Source of the DNA: Telmatactis stephensoni
Taxonomy: Eukaryota > Cnidaria > Anthozoa > Actiniaria > Isophelliidae
DNA: 64,000 nucleotides
Reading direction: 5' to 3'
Assembly (NCBI GenBank): GCA_029948255.1
Contig: JALIZF010001269.1
Coordinates: 145,028-209,027 of the forward strand
Shown: positions 25,777 to 36,300 of the stretch, piece by piece
Numbering within the stretch: the stretch's first letter is position 1
Layout of the letters: the number at the start of each line of letters is the position of its first letter
Position numbers and translations under genes: made by a program
The notes under the pieces: generated by a model
Told to the model about the DNA's origin: nothing
Databases searched by the model: none
What the model saw: only the letters and a program-made list of their open reading frames with translations

Positions 25777-28700
25777 CTTCATATTTCAATTGCAGCAGTG
25801 AATTAAGAGGAGTCACTGATATATGCCAGTAACTATTACATGGGTATTTTTTGAAATTTGCTAAATTATCTTTAGATAAAATTCCTGGAAAGTGATTGGT
25901 ATGTAGGCACCACGGAAGGACGACGTCCAACAAGCACTGAAATGGTTGTTGTATTAAGTACATTACAGTACATCTACATTAGAGCTAAATGGACGACTTT
26001 AACCAATAAGAACACCCGTATTGCAGACATGAACATGAAATACAGCGCAAAAGGGAACTCAGCACCAAAGGCTTTTAATGTTGAAACTTGTCATTGTCCT
26101 AAAGAGTATGGGGGTCAATTCTGTGAGCGCTGTGCACCAGGGTACACAAGGGCCACAACTAATAGGGGTGCATATGTCCAGTGTGTACCATGTCAATGTA
26201 ATGGACATTCAAATAGTTGTGACGGCGAGACTGGTATCTGTCTGTCCTGCCAACATAACACTACAGGTAAGTATAGACCATTGTTGTCATGGACTGTAAA
26301 TGGTTTTAGAAATGGAAGACTTCATGTCCAACAATTCTCGAGATATGCATGCCATGTCACTTAGTGATATTCAGACCAGATGTATTTGGAGACAGCCCAT
26401 TTTCTATTTCAAATTGTCTGGAGAATACAGTTGCACCTTCACCAACAGTTATATCTCTACATTAAATTTTAGAGGCCCGCAAATGATCCCAGGACCATAA
26501 ATGAACCCAGGCAGAAACGCAAAGGAAAGACCAAAATCTAGAACAATAACATAATTGGTTTTATAACCCATTTATGTTTGCCATAGCAATGATTAAAAGC
26601 AATATCCGTTAACTCAGTTCCTGTGTATGTCTTGCGAAATATGCAATAATAACTTCAGCATCTTCAGCCAATTTTCTCCATTTTATATATCATTACAATG
26701 ACCATTCCTCCACAACAGCCATTTAAAAATCTAAAGCTCTGTCCCAAAGTATCTTCGAAGAGCCAAATTGGCACATACAGTAGGCAATATCAGAATGAGC
26801 CTGGCTATCTAGCTGCGAGTATTTTGGGCAGCTTACAAGACCCTGAGTGATGTTATCTGTGGCTACAAGCATGTCACTAATGTGTATGTTTTTGCAAGGT
26901 GACTATTGTGAACGATGTGCAGATGGTGTCTATGGTAACGCAACTTATGGTACATCCAATGACTGCAAACCCTGCCCATGTCCTGGAGGACCGTCATCAT
27001 CTAATCAGTTCTCATCGACATGTGTTCTTGCTAGTGATGGTCAGCCTACTTGTGAAAATTGTACAAAGGGACACATTGGTCGTCGCTGTGAATTTTGTAC
27101 AACTGGTAACTATGGCAAACCTATGGTAAGTATGACAACTGATCATGGCAATAATAACTGTTTATATTTAAGTGTCCACAAAAGACCATAATAATATAAG
27201 AACGAAACTCAGTATTGATGTCTGTGCGATGTTCGTGGCGAATGAGGCTATTTTTAGTAACTTCGGCATCGCGCGCACAAGGCTCTTAAACAATGGGATT
27301 CAAATGCCGAAAGCAAACGGTTCCGTCCGAGCGCACGTCAAAAATCAAATTCTATTGCCTTTCGCGCGCGATAGCGAGAAAAATACCCAAAGCAAGGGAG
27401 AGAATATGATCTAACAAACCCAGGTCACATGTGATGCCCAACAAAAAAATCGGTTCTCCCCTAGTTCCTCTTTAATGAATTACTTAAATATATTATTATT
27501 ATTATTGTATGATAATTAGGAACCCGATGGCAAGTGTCAGAAATGCAGCTGTAGTGGCAATGTAGATACAAGTATATCAGGCAACTGTAATACTACCACT
27601 GGACAGTGTTACAACTGTAAATACAACACAACTGGTAATAACTGTGAGTTATGTGCTGATGGTTTCTATGGCAACGCTCTAAGGAGATCATGCTCCAGTA
27701 AGTTATTACATTGATACAAAATTGATGAATGTCGTGAATATCCTTGTTAATATCCTCTAGTGAGAAAAGAAAAGAGAATAGTTAAAGGAAACCTTTCCTT
27801 GCAGAGTAGTCCTAATTGTTTAATCTCCCTTCAAGCAGTTCATTTTTAAAACAGTGGTAGCTATAGAAGCTAAGGTGCATTACCTCTTACATCGTAGACG
27901 TATTCCACCCTTGCCCTTTGTTCATCTACATGTATGCTAATAATACTTCTAATTGATTATCACAGCATGTCAATGCAATTCAACTGGAAGTCGATTAGGC
28001 ACACCATGTAATCGTGTTACTGGACAGTGTCAATGTTTACCACGTGTTGTAGGATTGTCATGTGATCGATGTGATGCCAACGCGTTTAATTTCTCTAGAG
28101 GTGTGGGTTGTTTAGCATGTAGTTGTCATCCACAAGGTTCTACAAAACAACAATGTAGTGAGGTAAGTGGTTAAAATCATTGAATTGGCTTCAAACCATA
28201 TTTGCGGGAATTTGAAATTTGAAATGTTGTGCCTGGTTTTCGCGAGGGACGACAGCAGAAGCGAAAACAACACACGCGGACTCAGTATGCACTGTCCACT
28301 GTCTTCTCTCAAACAGAAATGCAACACTAAGACTGCGTACGGTGCTTTCGTTTCTGCTTCCTTCCCTCATGAAAACAAGGTTTTAGAATAGTAGTAGGAA
28401 AGTAGGGGTTCTGCGCCAGTGCAAAGAAAAAAATGATAAGCTTATTTATTCAGTTATAAATGGATTTTTTTCATAAATTCATATAATACTTTAAAATGAT
28501 GGGTTTTAGAAGTCATTTTAAAAAGCTCACTGATCGTGTTTTATCGTAGAATTGATTAGATTAGATTAGACTAGACTAGACTAGACTAGACTAGACTAGA
28601 CTAGACTATAGACTAGACTAGACTAGACTAGACTAGACTATAGACTAGACTAGACTAGACTAGACTAGACTAGACTAGACTAGACTAGACTAGACTAGAC

Positions 28701-29308
28701 TAGACTAGACTAGACTAGACTAGACTAGACTAGACTAGACTAGACTAGACTAGACTAGACTAGATTAAATAAGATTAGATTAGATTCTAAATTAGATTCT
28801 ATCATTCTAGCTAGATTCTAGTGTGTATTCTAGTATTCTAGCTAGATTCTAGTGTAGATTCTAGTATTCTAGCTTGATTCTAGATTAATTCTATTAAATT
28901 CTAGATTAGATTTTAGATTACCATAGATTCTAATAGATTCTAGATTAGATTCTAAATTGGATTAGCTAGATTCTAGATTAGATTCTAGTGGGAGTTCTGT
29001 AGGGGCTCTGTGGGGTTCTGTAGAGGTTGTGTGGGGTTCTAAAAAAAAAAATATATATATATATATACTGTAGAACGCTTCTGGGCCAATCAAAGTAAGC
29101 GTACTATCCAAATTATTTATAATAATGCCCCGGGCGCAGTCGTGATCGTGGTGGTTTTTTATCGAGTTCATAGTTATTGTTTAAATTCTTGTATTCTTCT
29201 CTCTACAGACTACGGGTAAATGTGATTGTAAACCAAATTTCATTGGCGACAAGTGTGACTCGTGTGCGCCTGGTTTTTATGGTATCACCCTGACACCTCC
29301 TTGTCAAG
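9130..29308 (+). CDS. Laminin gamma-like chain, N-terminal half (3' end not found)
   Basis: Fifteen exons with AG/GT borders join in one frame (about 1116 residues): 9130-9690, 14918-15154, 15775-15883, 16615-16782, 17480-17632, 19113-19309, 19613-19712, 20416-20547, 23249-23612, 25474-25708, 25876-26266, 26899-27125, 27520-27697, 27966-28162, 29209-29308. Start chosen at the ATG giving a signal peptide (MVVLSVPSFF..., cleavage near SSQQ/DC). Exons 1-2 form the laminin N-terminal (LN) domain, with STCG and later CFCNGQASSC opening the first LE repeat. About seven LE repeats follow, then an LE repeat split by an L4 domain (exons 9-11), then about five more. LN plus one L4 resembles gamma chains: secreted, basement-membrane polymerising (family knowledge). 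The last exon ends in phase 1 at a good donor (CAAG/GTAAGT), yet no coiled-coil exon follows. It may be truncated, rearranged or mis-assembled. Confidence 0.88.
10233..10480. mobile_element. MITE related to the 1057-1335 element
   Basis: Begins AATTGCCCTATTTCACTATT and ends GGGCAATT; the left end matches the 1057 element in AATTGCCCTAT and ACGTCACA(T)C. 248 bp, inside laminin intron 1. Confidence 0.65.
10554..11516. mobile_element. TIR element with ~150-bp terminal inverted repeats
   Basis: The left end (ATTTGTGTTCCCCGAG... CACTAGTGTTTTGTGTTTC... CAGAAATC) is mirrored at the right end (GATTTCTGAAGATACATTGG... ACACAAATCACTGTG). Arms are about 10555-10703 and 11362-11515. No transposase frame was recognised inside. 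In laminin intron 1. Confidence 0.75.
11950..12489. mobile_element. Solo LTR-like element, copy B
   Basis: Aligns along its length with 5443-5971, sharing for example ACTACAAGGCGGG, AGAGCCAGGCCAACCAGAAA and CTTAGTCGGAGTGGCTGTCA. Starts TGTTACAGG and ends GCGTAACA. Flanks (CCAG / AGTG) do not show a clean target duplication. Confidence 0.65.
12490..13159. other. Laminin intron 1, unassigned stretch
   Basis: AT-rich intron sequence with a poly-A run near 12534-12547. No gene or bounded repeat could be supported. Confidence 0.4.
13160..14054. mobile_element. Mariner-like non-autonomous TIR element
   Basis: Ends CACGGTGGGCATAAAT and its complement ATTTATGCCCACCGTG, with similarity continuing over about 34 bp, and flanked by TA on both sides (13158-13159 and 14055-14056), as expected for Tc1/mariner-type insertion. 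895 bp with no transposase frame. In laminin intron 1. Confidence 0.8.
15212..15395. repeat. Degenerate GGACACCTCTCT-type repeat
   Basis: Several repeats of GGACACCTCTCTAAAG / GATGGACACC lie in laminin intron 2. Related wording is at 4255-4400, 4695-4745 and 23655-23705, which indicates a dispersed, decayed repeat family. Confidence 0.5.
17083..17200. repeat. Poly-G and (CTT)n low-complexity tract
   Basis: A G run at about 17083-17101 is followed by TTTTC and then CTT repeats at about 17120-17200, in the intron before laminin exon 5. Confidence 0.95.
18823..18962. repeat. (TATTG)n pentanucleotide microsatellite
   Basis: 28 near-perfect TATTG copies in laminin intron 5. The duplicate intron at 27700-27965 lacks it, so the array grew, or was lost, after the exon-pair duplication. 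Confidence 0.98.
19736..20056 (-). mobile_element. tRNA-derived SINE
   Basis: On the minus strand, from about 20043, the sequence reads GGTTGGCCGAGCGGTTAGAG (pol III A-box-like) and GGGTTCGAGTCCC (B box), separated by an anticodon-like CTTTCAC loop. A tail follows with CCGGAGAACCCGGAGAAAAA. The duplicate laminin intron lacks it: TTTGATGACA joins TCCTTTATGTACC at about 29326-29347. This makes a mobile insertion more likely than a functional tRNA. The family was not identified. Confidence 0.8.
20640..22375. mobile_element. Long TIR element (family A, copy 1)
   Basis: The left end contains TGCTCTATTTCACCGGTA near 20680 and the right end its complement CTACCGGTGAAATAGAGCA near 22346-22365. The interior 21590-22330 aligns with 39100-39290 plus 40830-41350 in TRAF paralog 2 intron 1. 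Shared anchors include GTTCTCGAGTTATCAAAGGT, GCCATACATTTCTT and TTTTTCGATGACGTAGGTGA. No transposase was recognised. In the intron before laminin exon 9. Confidence 0.6.
22328..22512. repeat. Long hairpin with ~85-bp arms
   Basis: The left arm (AGAAGATAGTTTTCTATAAC...) and right arm (...ATAGAAATCTATCTTCTA) pair almost perfectly, sharing ACCGGTGA, GAGCACGCGTGATGTTGGGA and the following AAACTTTT tract. The loop is only about 10 bp around CGCCTACGGC. It forms the right edge of the family A element. Confidence 0.85.
22970..23147. mobile_element. MITE of the CAGGGGCGGATC family, copy 1
   Basis: Ends CAGGGGCGGATT and AAATCCGCCCCT, 178 bp, flanked by CCTGAA / CCTGGA. Other members are at 43733-44378 and 60958-61123. 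Confidence 0.65.
23771..23852. repeat. (TTC)n microsatellite
   Basis: About 27 TTC triplets in laminin intron 9. Confidence 0.97.
23853..25270. other. Laminin intron 9, remaining part
   Basis: AT-rich intron between the two L4 exons. A C run at about 24580-24590 is the only clear low-complexity feature. No exon or bounded element was recognised. Confidence 0.4.
25271..25451. repeat. Compound (AAAT)/(AGAT)/(AAAC) tetranucleotide repeat
   Basis: Successive blocks of AAAT, AGAT, AAAT, AAAC and AAAT repeats end only 22 bp before laminin exon 10 at 25474. Confidence 0.97.
25728..25777. repeat. (CTTG)n microsatellite
   Basis: About 12 CTTG units begin 20 bp after the end of laminin exon 10. Confidence 0.95.
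27150..27410. repeat. Half-copy of the 46246-46768 repeat family
   Basis: Contains AGACCATAAT, AACTCAGTATTGATGTCTGT, GCGATGTTCGTGGCGA and GGCTATTTTTAGTAACTTCG, as in the element at 46246-46768, but lacks the mirrored right half and the nested insert. Laminin intron 12. Confidence 0.6.
28556..28985. repeat. (CTAGA)n pentanucleotide array with degenerate tail
   Basis: Regular ACTAG/CTAGA repeats at about 28566-28763, decaying to GATTCTAG-type words to about 28985. In the intron between laminin exons 14 and 15. Confidence 0.95.
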
Positions 29309-29591
29309 GTAAGTATCTACTAAGGTTTGATGACAATCCTTTATGTACCAAGAACATGGCTAGCTCAGGGAGGGTTCCAGGGGTTCTGGAACCCCCTTTG
29401 GTGCCAGTTCTATTGTATATTGATATGATAATTGGTACATCATGCACGCTCTGATTGGTCAAGAACCGTGTGTGATTACAGTACGCACACGTAGATATAT
29501 GACGTCATAAAATCTTACGCGCGCTCTGATTGGTTGAAAGGTTTTGATGAATATGATATAAAACAAATTGGATTCAATTTTTTCGTGGGCC

Positions 29592-29725
29592 TGTACTCCG
29601 ATAGATGCACAGATGACATCAAAATGTGATGAGAACAAGTCGCGCCACTCGACTTCCTCTCGTTGCGTACAGTTTGTTCTTGTCATATTTTGACGTCATC
29701 CGTGCATCTATCAGAGTACAGACAC
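29592..29725. repeat. Small inverted repeat after the last laminin exon
   Basis: TGTACTCCGATAGATGCAC near 29592 is mirrored by GTGCATCTATCAGAGTACA at about 29702-29720. The segment is absent from the equivalent place in duplicate copy 1. Confidence 0.6.
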
Positions 29726-29863
29726 ACCCAAGTTTGCGATCTGATTGGACAAACCGTCCTGAGTTGACAATTTAACGGGTCAGTCTCTACGCGGTGATGC
29801 TACTATTGTTTTGATCGATTCTGTTGGACTTTGTGGTTTGTTTTTACCTTTATTTAAATCGCC

Positions 29864-30430
29864 ATGGAACCTGATCAGTCGCTGAATTTTACAAATAATG
29901 AGGGAGGACCAGATGTATTTTGTAACGACTATGACTCGCTCCGCTGCTTAAAATAACGATGAAACTTTCGACACGTCTCAGGTACGTGAGTCTTCAATTC
30001 AGAAATATTTGTATATATTTTTGCTGCGTTCTTTTTTATGAACATGTACTTATTTAATATTTGTAACATTTATTTATAGGATTTTCAAGTAAACGGCAGT
30101 CAGGGTAAGAGCCAATGTTTTCGCCAAAGAGGCCGTGGTTCCTGTGCTTGTAAAAGTACCGTGAAAGAATGTTCAACAAAATGGACGTGTGTTCGCAATG
30201 TACCAAATGCAAAAAAACATGGTATGGGTCTCTTGAATTCTTTTTAATAATTGCTAGCTCTATATATACTAAACATATGTCTCTTAATGTATGTCTTTCA
30301 GGACTTGCAAAATGCTGAGAACGAGCAAGTACCTACAGCGTCAGATGGCGCAGAACAACTGAGTTCGAGACTGATTTGAGTGGATGGGTAGACAACGAAG
30401 ACCAAAGACACCAAAATGAAGACACCCAGC
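29864..30430 (+). pseudogene. Decayed cysteine-rich gene fragment, unknown family
   Basis: An ATG at 29864 opens MEPDQSLNFTNNEGGPDV, but the frame hits TAA before the donor-like CAG/GTACGT at 29981. A shifted frame gives NNDETFDTSQ, which continues in phase into 30080-30221 (AG/GT borders), encoding a Cys-rich stretch containing RGRGSCACKS. The next acceptor-like segment (from 30302) also needs a frame change: LQNAENEQVPTASDG is open, while the joined frame stops. Looks like a broken small gene or transposon-derived frame. Family not recognised. Confidence 0.3.
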
Positions 30431-30499
30431 ATTTACTACCGCAAATTAAGGCCTTGATGATAAATTGCTAGAAATATTGATCCCACCACCAAGTTAACT

Positions 30500-30860
30500 C
30501 TTGTTAAATAGATTTGCACTTTTTAAACATTTCAAGAGGGTCTTCGTTTTATAGAAAAAAAAGGAAAAAACTAAAAATTGTAAATGAAGACCCCCCCCCT
30601 CAAATGACCAGAAATGGCCCAATACCGCTCGACATTTTTGACACTGCTCATTTCTACTAAAGAGTATAACAGATATTATATATATTTGAAAAACAACACG
30701 CATTTCAAAAGGGGTCTTCGTTTTATAGAAACCCCCCAAAAGTAAAAGCCGAAGACCCCCTCCCAAATGACTGTAACATCAGATAACCCTTCTATATACA
30801 TGGTGATCAGTAGATCATTAACCCTAATAACTACAAAAGACCCCCACCCAAATGACCAGA
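30500..30860. repeat. Imperfect direct repeats (GGGTCTTCGTTTTATAG)
   Basis: GGGTCTTCGTTTTATAGAAA occurs near 30540 and again near 30714. Each is followed by a GAAGACCCCC(C)TC...AAATGACC segment; a third partial ACCCAAATGACCAG is near 30847. Confidence 0.6.
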
Positions 30861-33069
30861 TGTGGTCTGAATAATCAAGACAGCGACAGTCGGCTGTCGA
30901 CCTTTTTCCCACCAAGCCCTGCCTGGTATTATTTTTATAATATTAATTCCTGGTATTAAATCTACGACATATAGCATTGGAGTGATGTTTTGTTGTGAGC
31001 AAATCTGATGACGCCCAATTATCATATTAGGCCAACTTGGACAACTCCAAGAAATCTCCACCCTTGATGAGACGACAGACTGTGTGTTTGAGGGGCTTTC
31101 CACAAGTATGTTCCTCCGCAACATTGCTTCATATTTCCTTTTTAGTTGGGTTAGTTTTCAGCTAATACAATCACTAGTGTTTGGGTCTGTTGGAGGGTAA
31201 TTAAGTTATTAATGTTTGAATTTGAACTACTAGCAAGCTGTTAAAATGCATCTTTGACATTCTGCAGGATCTTTTTATTTTCCTGTGTCATCTAGGTCTT
31301 CTGATACTTGTTCACAGACTACATCTGTCAACATTGTCTCTGTTGAAATTAAATGCCCTTTGAACAAGGAGTGGTCTTGCATGACGGAACTGCTGATGAC
31401 TCGCAGTATGGAGTAATGAAGAGCTATCCTTGATGCAAGGGTTCACTAAAGTAAAAATCCTATATCAGGGTCCTCTGAACTCCATGGATCCTACGAATTG
31501 AAATGTAGGGTTTAGGAAAGTTGCAAAGATAAACGCTAGCTTAAGCGGGCTGACTTCTTTTGTTTTGTGGCCCCAAGGGCGGACTGAAGAAAACAAAAGA
31601 GGTGAGCTCGCTTAACCGGTACCGGGCCAGCCCGGTTCATATAATCAGGCCAATAAACAGAGCAATTTCATGCCATATTTGTAGGCAAGAACAATACCTT
31701 TACTACTCACCCTCGTGAAAAAACTGACAAGACGAAGACATTCGAAGAGGTACGAAGTAGTATCGGCACATGTACGCCTATTTTCCGGAAAACCGAAATG
31801 TCTCCAAACTGCCGCGATCACTGCCGATTTCGTTTTTCCATATGCCTTCGTACATAATTCGGAAATAAAACAGGCGCATGTTCGATGTGATCTCAGCTCC
31901 TTTCAGTTTAACGTCAGAAATACTGCAGTGCGAGATGACAATGCTAGGCCGTTGTTCCCGTTCGTTCGATCTGAATGACTAGTCTTGTTTTAGAATCTAC
32001 TAACAGTGTTTTACACTTGTTGGGAAATTGAGTTATGGTTGACATATCGATGTAAAATCAAGAAGAAATCAGTCGGGAGACCGTTATGAAGGTGAGTAGA
32101 TTTAAGCAATTATTGTGTAATAGATTTCAAGAGACAGGAATCTTGACATGCACACTGTACAAAAAGAGTTAATTCTAAAATGCCTGTGCTGGTTAATTTA
32201 GCTGTCAGGCTTCAAGTCCCGGGGGACTCCCGTATATAAGAGGGTGGAGATGCTCGTGAGAAATTTCGAAAATGACCCCTAAAAGGTACACGAGTCTTAT
32301 CTTAGTGGGCGTGGCATCAATTGATGTCTGCCCCTATAAGATACCAATTCAAAAACAAAATTAAACAGAATCCAAAAAAATAAAAGTTCCTTTAGTCGAT
32401 TTGCTCAAGACACAGAACATTAAAATTGTCCCAGTAATGCATATTTAGGTATTTTATTTACTGAAAACAAACAAACAAAAACAAACAAACAAACAAACAA
32501 AAAACCAAACAAAAAACACCCTAAAAGGTACCAGCTAAATCTCTGGTTGTCAACTAATGTCTGAGACACCCTAAAAGGTACCAGATTTTGACCCCTAAAA
32601 GCTCGAGGGAGGAGTATCGCCGCTCATTTCCGATCCAATCGGAAATGGTACATTTCACAGTCATGCGCAAAGAGTGCACTAGTTAAAACAAGGCTCGCGT
32701 GAGTTTTTATCGATAAATTTTTCTAAACATTTGCAAATGCGTTTGTGTTAATTTTATTAAACAATATTTTGTGTTAAGAATAACAAAACAGAAGAGAAAA
32801 TAAAGTTCAAGATGCTTGTTTTTGTGCTATCTCAATGTGCAATTTAGCAATTTTTTGAGCGCGGAAAACATCAGGTTTCTGTTGCACATCCGTTGAATAA
32901 ATCCGGCCCTTATCCAGTGGATGAAATGATGCTTTTCAACAAATTCGCTGAATGATTTGTGCGAGAGATTGTGTATAAGAATAATTAAAGCCTTCAAGAT
33001 ATTTTAAAGCTGGCAAAGTATCATGAAAACGTCCTTCATAGTCTTACGTACGTATTTGTAAATAAAGCT
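30861..33069. other. Gene-poor sequence before the 1657-bp array
   Basis: No supported gene. It holds an imperfect palindrome near 31540-31615 (TTCTTTTGTTTTGTGG / GAAAACAAAAGA), three CCTAAAAGGTAC repeats between 32276 and 32585, and an (AAAC)n stretch near 32466-32500. Confidence 0.4.
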
Positions 33070-33338
33070 ACAACGGCGTGCAGAATGGTTGAGACATTGT
33101 GCCCTAAAATTGACGTTCTTTGATATTATACCCACCATGTAAGTCGTGGAACCGCCATATATTCTGAATCCCCCTCCCCCCGACACAATGTTGGTTGGGT
33201 CAAGTGTTGGACCTATCAGGAATCTCCCCGGCCTACTCAACATTGAGAGAGGGGGGAAGGGGGACCATAAAACAGGGTTGGCTAATTAAGGCCAAAATTG
33301 GGACAGTGTCTCAACAGGTTCTGCACGCCGTTGTCTGA
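33070..33338. mobile_element. Inverted-repeat element bounding the 1657-bp units (first of four)
   Basis: ACAACGGCGTGCAGAATGGT at the left is mirrored by TTCTGCACGCCGTTGT at the right, with GTTGAGACA/TGTCTCAAC just inside. Further copies are at 34728-34995, 36385-36652 and 38042-38306. Internal copies have TCAG/CTGA next to the ends; the outermost flanks are GCT (left) and AGG (right). Confidence 0.8.
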
Positions 33339-36300
33339 GCTACATATCAGTCCGTGGACAACAAATGAGAAGCATATAGGACATAGTACTTATTTATCTG
33401 ATAGAAAAGCGTGCGGAAAACGATATAAAAGACATAGGAGTGAGTCTACCTATCTACCTATTCAAATATAGACGTAGAAAAACCGCGCGCCTGATAGAAC
33501 CATCACACAAGCGCGCGCTAATTTGGTTGTGAATACATTTTTAGGAATGGAAATAGACGCAAGGCCAAGAACGATAAATTAGTTTCAAAAAAACACAACA
33601 ACACAACAACAACAACAACAAAAACACCAATAATAAATGTGAAAAGTTTCAAAACTAGAAGATGTATTTTAGAGTATGACAGGTTTCATAATTATATATC
33701 CTGTCAGCTGTTAAACCAATTTCTAGCTGTTAAACTAATTTCCAGGGCGTCACGTCATTGTGTTGATAAATGACGCCGATATTTTAAAGAATTACTGTAA
33801 AACGTATAACATTAGAAGAGCAACACTGAAGATTAGGCCTGTCTTGTAGTATAAAACTTGTTTGCAGTATCAAGCGGCTGTATATCGAGTTTTCTTTTGC
33901 GCTTTCGGCTTAAGAAATCCGCGCGTGACGTCACACGGTTAACCAGGTTAACCAATGTTTAAATACACTAATTTACTGTATCTCTTTATGGGCGTCATGG
34001 TTAACCGTGGCCATGGTTAACCGTCGCGATCATCAAAGGAAATGATACTTAGGCAATTGTCCATCAAAACACTCGACTGAGCATGAATTACCCTTTGTCT
34101 GACCCCTGTATGTGTCCGATCGATGTCCGATCACAAATTTCTTTAACTAGGACTCTTATGGGGGTCAATCTTTTGACCGTGAGTTCAACATCTAACAATT
34201 TGCATATGTAAGTCGGCATCTCGATTCGTACAAACTGTGCTATAGTGTTGTAATTTAGGCAGAAATGAGCTTTGCTGTGAGCCGTGTGGTAAAATACTAT
34301 TCTGCTATCGCAGTCACGGGTACATGAGTATCAAAATATGAGAGTATTTCGAAGTTTCACATTTATTTACGTGGCATTTTAATATCGCACAAAACGAATT
34401 TTGATGCATAATAAGATATTTGACCTTTTAAAAAGTAAATATTAACAGAGTCTTACGTGATGGCACGTTGCCATTGACAACAGCTTTTGTGCTTAATTTC
34501 TACAGGATTTGAAAAGCACGCGATCCAACCAGTCCCCATACTGGCCTTAATTGATACGATTTGAATAAATTCCCAAATTGGCTTTTATCGCTAGTATTTT
34601 GTTAGGTCAAATCAATGTCACCCGAAATTGTAGCATACAGAGCCTACCCTTGACTACTACAAGTTTAGTGTAAAATCATCAAATGATTGCATTATTTTTT
34701 CTAGTTATTTAATATTATAGGTCTCAGACAACGGCGTGCAGAATGGTTGAGACATTGTGCCCTAAAATTGACGTTCTTTGATATTATACCCACCATGTAA
34801 GTCGTGGAACCGCCATATATTCTGAATCCCCCTCCCCCCGACACAATGTTGGTTGGGTCAAGTGTTGGACCTATCAGGAATCTCCCCGGCCTACTCAACA
34901 TTGAGAGAGGGGGGAAGGGGGACCATAAAACAGGGTTGGCTAATTAAGGCCAAAATTGGGACAGTGTCTCAACAGGTTCTGCACGCCGTTGTCTGAGCTA
35001 CATATCAGTCCGTGGACAACAAATGAGAAGCATATAGGACATAGTACTTATTTATCTGATAGAAAAGCGTGCGGAAAACGATATAAAAGACATAGGAGTG
35101 AGTCTACCTATCTACCTATTCAAATATAGACGTAGAAAAACCGCGCGCCTGATAGAACCATCACACAAGCGCGCGCTAATTTGGTTGTGAATACATTTTT
35201 AGGAATGGAAATAGACGCAAGGCCAAGAACGATAAATTAGTTTCAAAAAACACAACAACACAACAACAACAACAACAAAAACACCAATAATAAATGTGAA
35301 AAGTTTCAAAACTAGAAGATGTATTTTAGAGTATGACAGGTTTCATAATTATATATCCTGTCAGCTGTTAAACCAATTTCTAGCTGTTAAACTAATTTCC
35401 AGGGCGTCACGTCATTGTGTTGATAAATGACGCCGATATTTTAAAGAATTACTGTAAAACGTATAACATTAGAAGAGCAACACTGAAGATTAGGCCTGTC
35501 TTGTAGTATAAAACTTGTTTGCAGTATCAAGCGGCTGTATATCGAGTTTTCTTTTGCGCTTTCGGCTTAAGAAATCCGCGCGTGACGTCACACGGTTAAC
35601 CAGGTTAACCAATGTTTAAATACACTAATTTACTGTATCTCTTTATGGGCGTCATGGTTAACCGTGGCCATGGTTAACCGTCGCGATCATCAAAGGAAAT
35701 GATACTTAGGCAATTGTCCATCAAAACACTCGACTGAGCATGAATTACCCTTTGTCTGACCCCTGTATGTGTCCGATCGATGTCCGATCACAAATTTCTT
35801 TAACTAGGACTCTTATGGGGGTCAATCTTTTGACCGTGAGTTCAACATCTAACAATTTGCATATGTAAGTCGGCATCTCGATTCGTACAAACTGTGCTAT
35901 AGTGTTGTAATTTAGGCAGAAATGAGCTTTGCTGTGAGCCGTGTGGTAAAATACTATTCTGCTATCGCAGTCACGGGTACATGAGTATCAAAATATGAGA
36001 GTATTTCGAAGTTTCACATTTATTTACGTGGCATTTTAATATCGCACAAAACGAATTTTGATGCATAATAAGATATTTGACCTTTTAAAAAGTAAATATT
36101 AACAGAGTCTTACGTGATGGCACGTTGCCATTGACAACAGCTTTTGTGCTTAATTTCTACAGGATTTGAAAAGCACGCGATCCAACCAGTCCCCATACTG
36201 GCCTTAATTGATACGATTTGAATAAATTCCCAAATTGGCTTTTATCGCTAGTATTTTGTTAGGTCAAATCAATGTCACCCGAAATTGTAGCATACAGAGC

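Larger units (their letters stand above)
23249..26266 (+). other. Laminin L4 (laminin B) domain within a split LE repeat
   Basis: Exon 9 (23249-23612) ends an LE repeat, opens another (LQCQCSNKTSNC) and begins the L4 domain at about DGWFGTKVETRL. Exon 10 (25474-25708) carries the core (QYFSAPNKYVRQGRFAYAYT). Exon 11 (25876-26266) finishes it and closes the split LE (ETCHCPKEYGGQFCERC). A single L4 at this place is the gamma-chain arrangement (family knowledge). Confidence 0.85.
27700..29793 (+). other. Duplicated laminin segment, copy 2 (exons 14-15)
   Basis: Second copy of the LE exon pair (27966-28162 and 29209-29308) with its introns. Differences from copy 1 include no TATTG array, no SINE, an added CTAGA array at 28556-28800, and an added inverted-repeat block between about 29440 and 29725. 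Recognisable laminin-locus similarity stops at about 29793. Confidence 0.85.
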
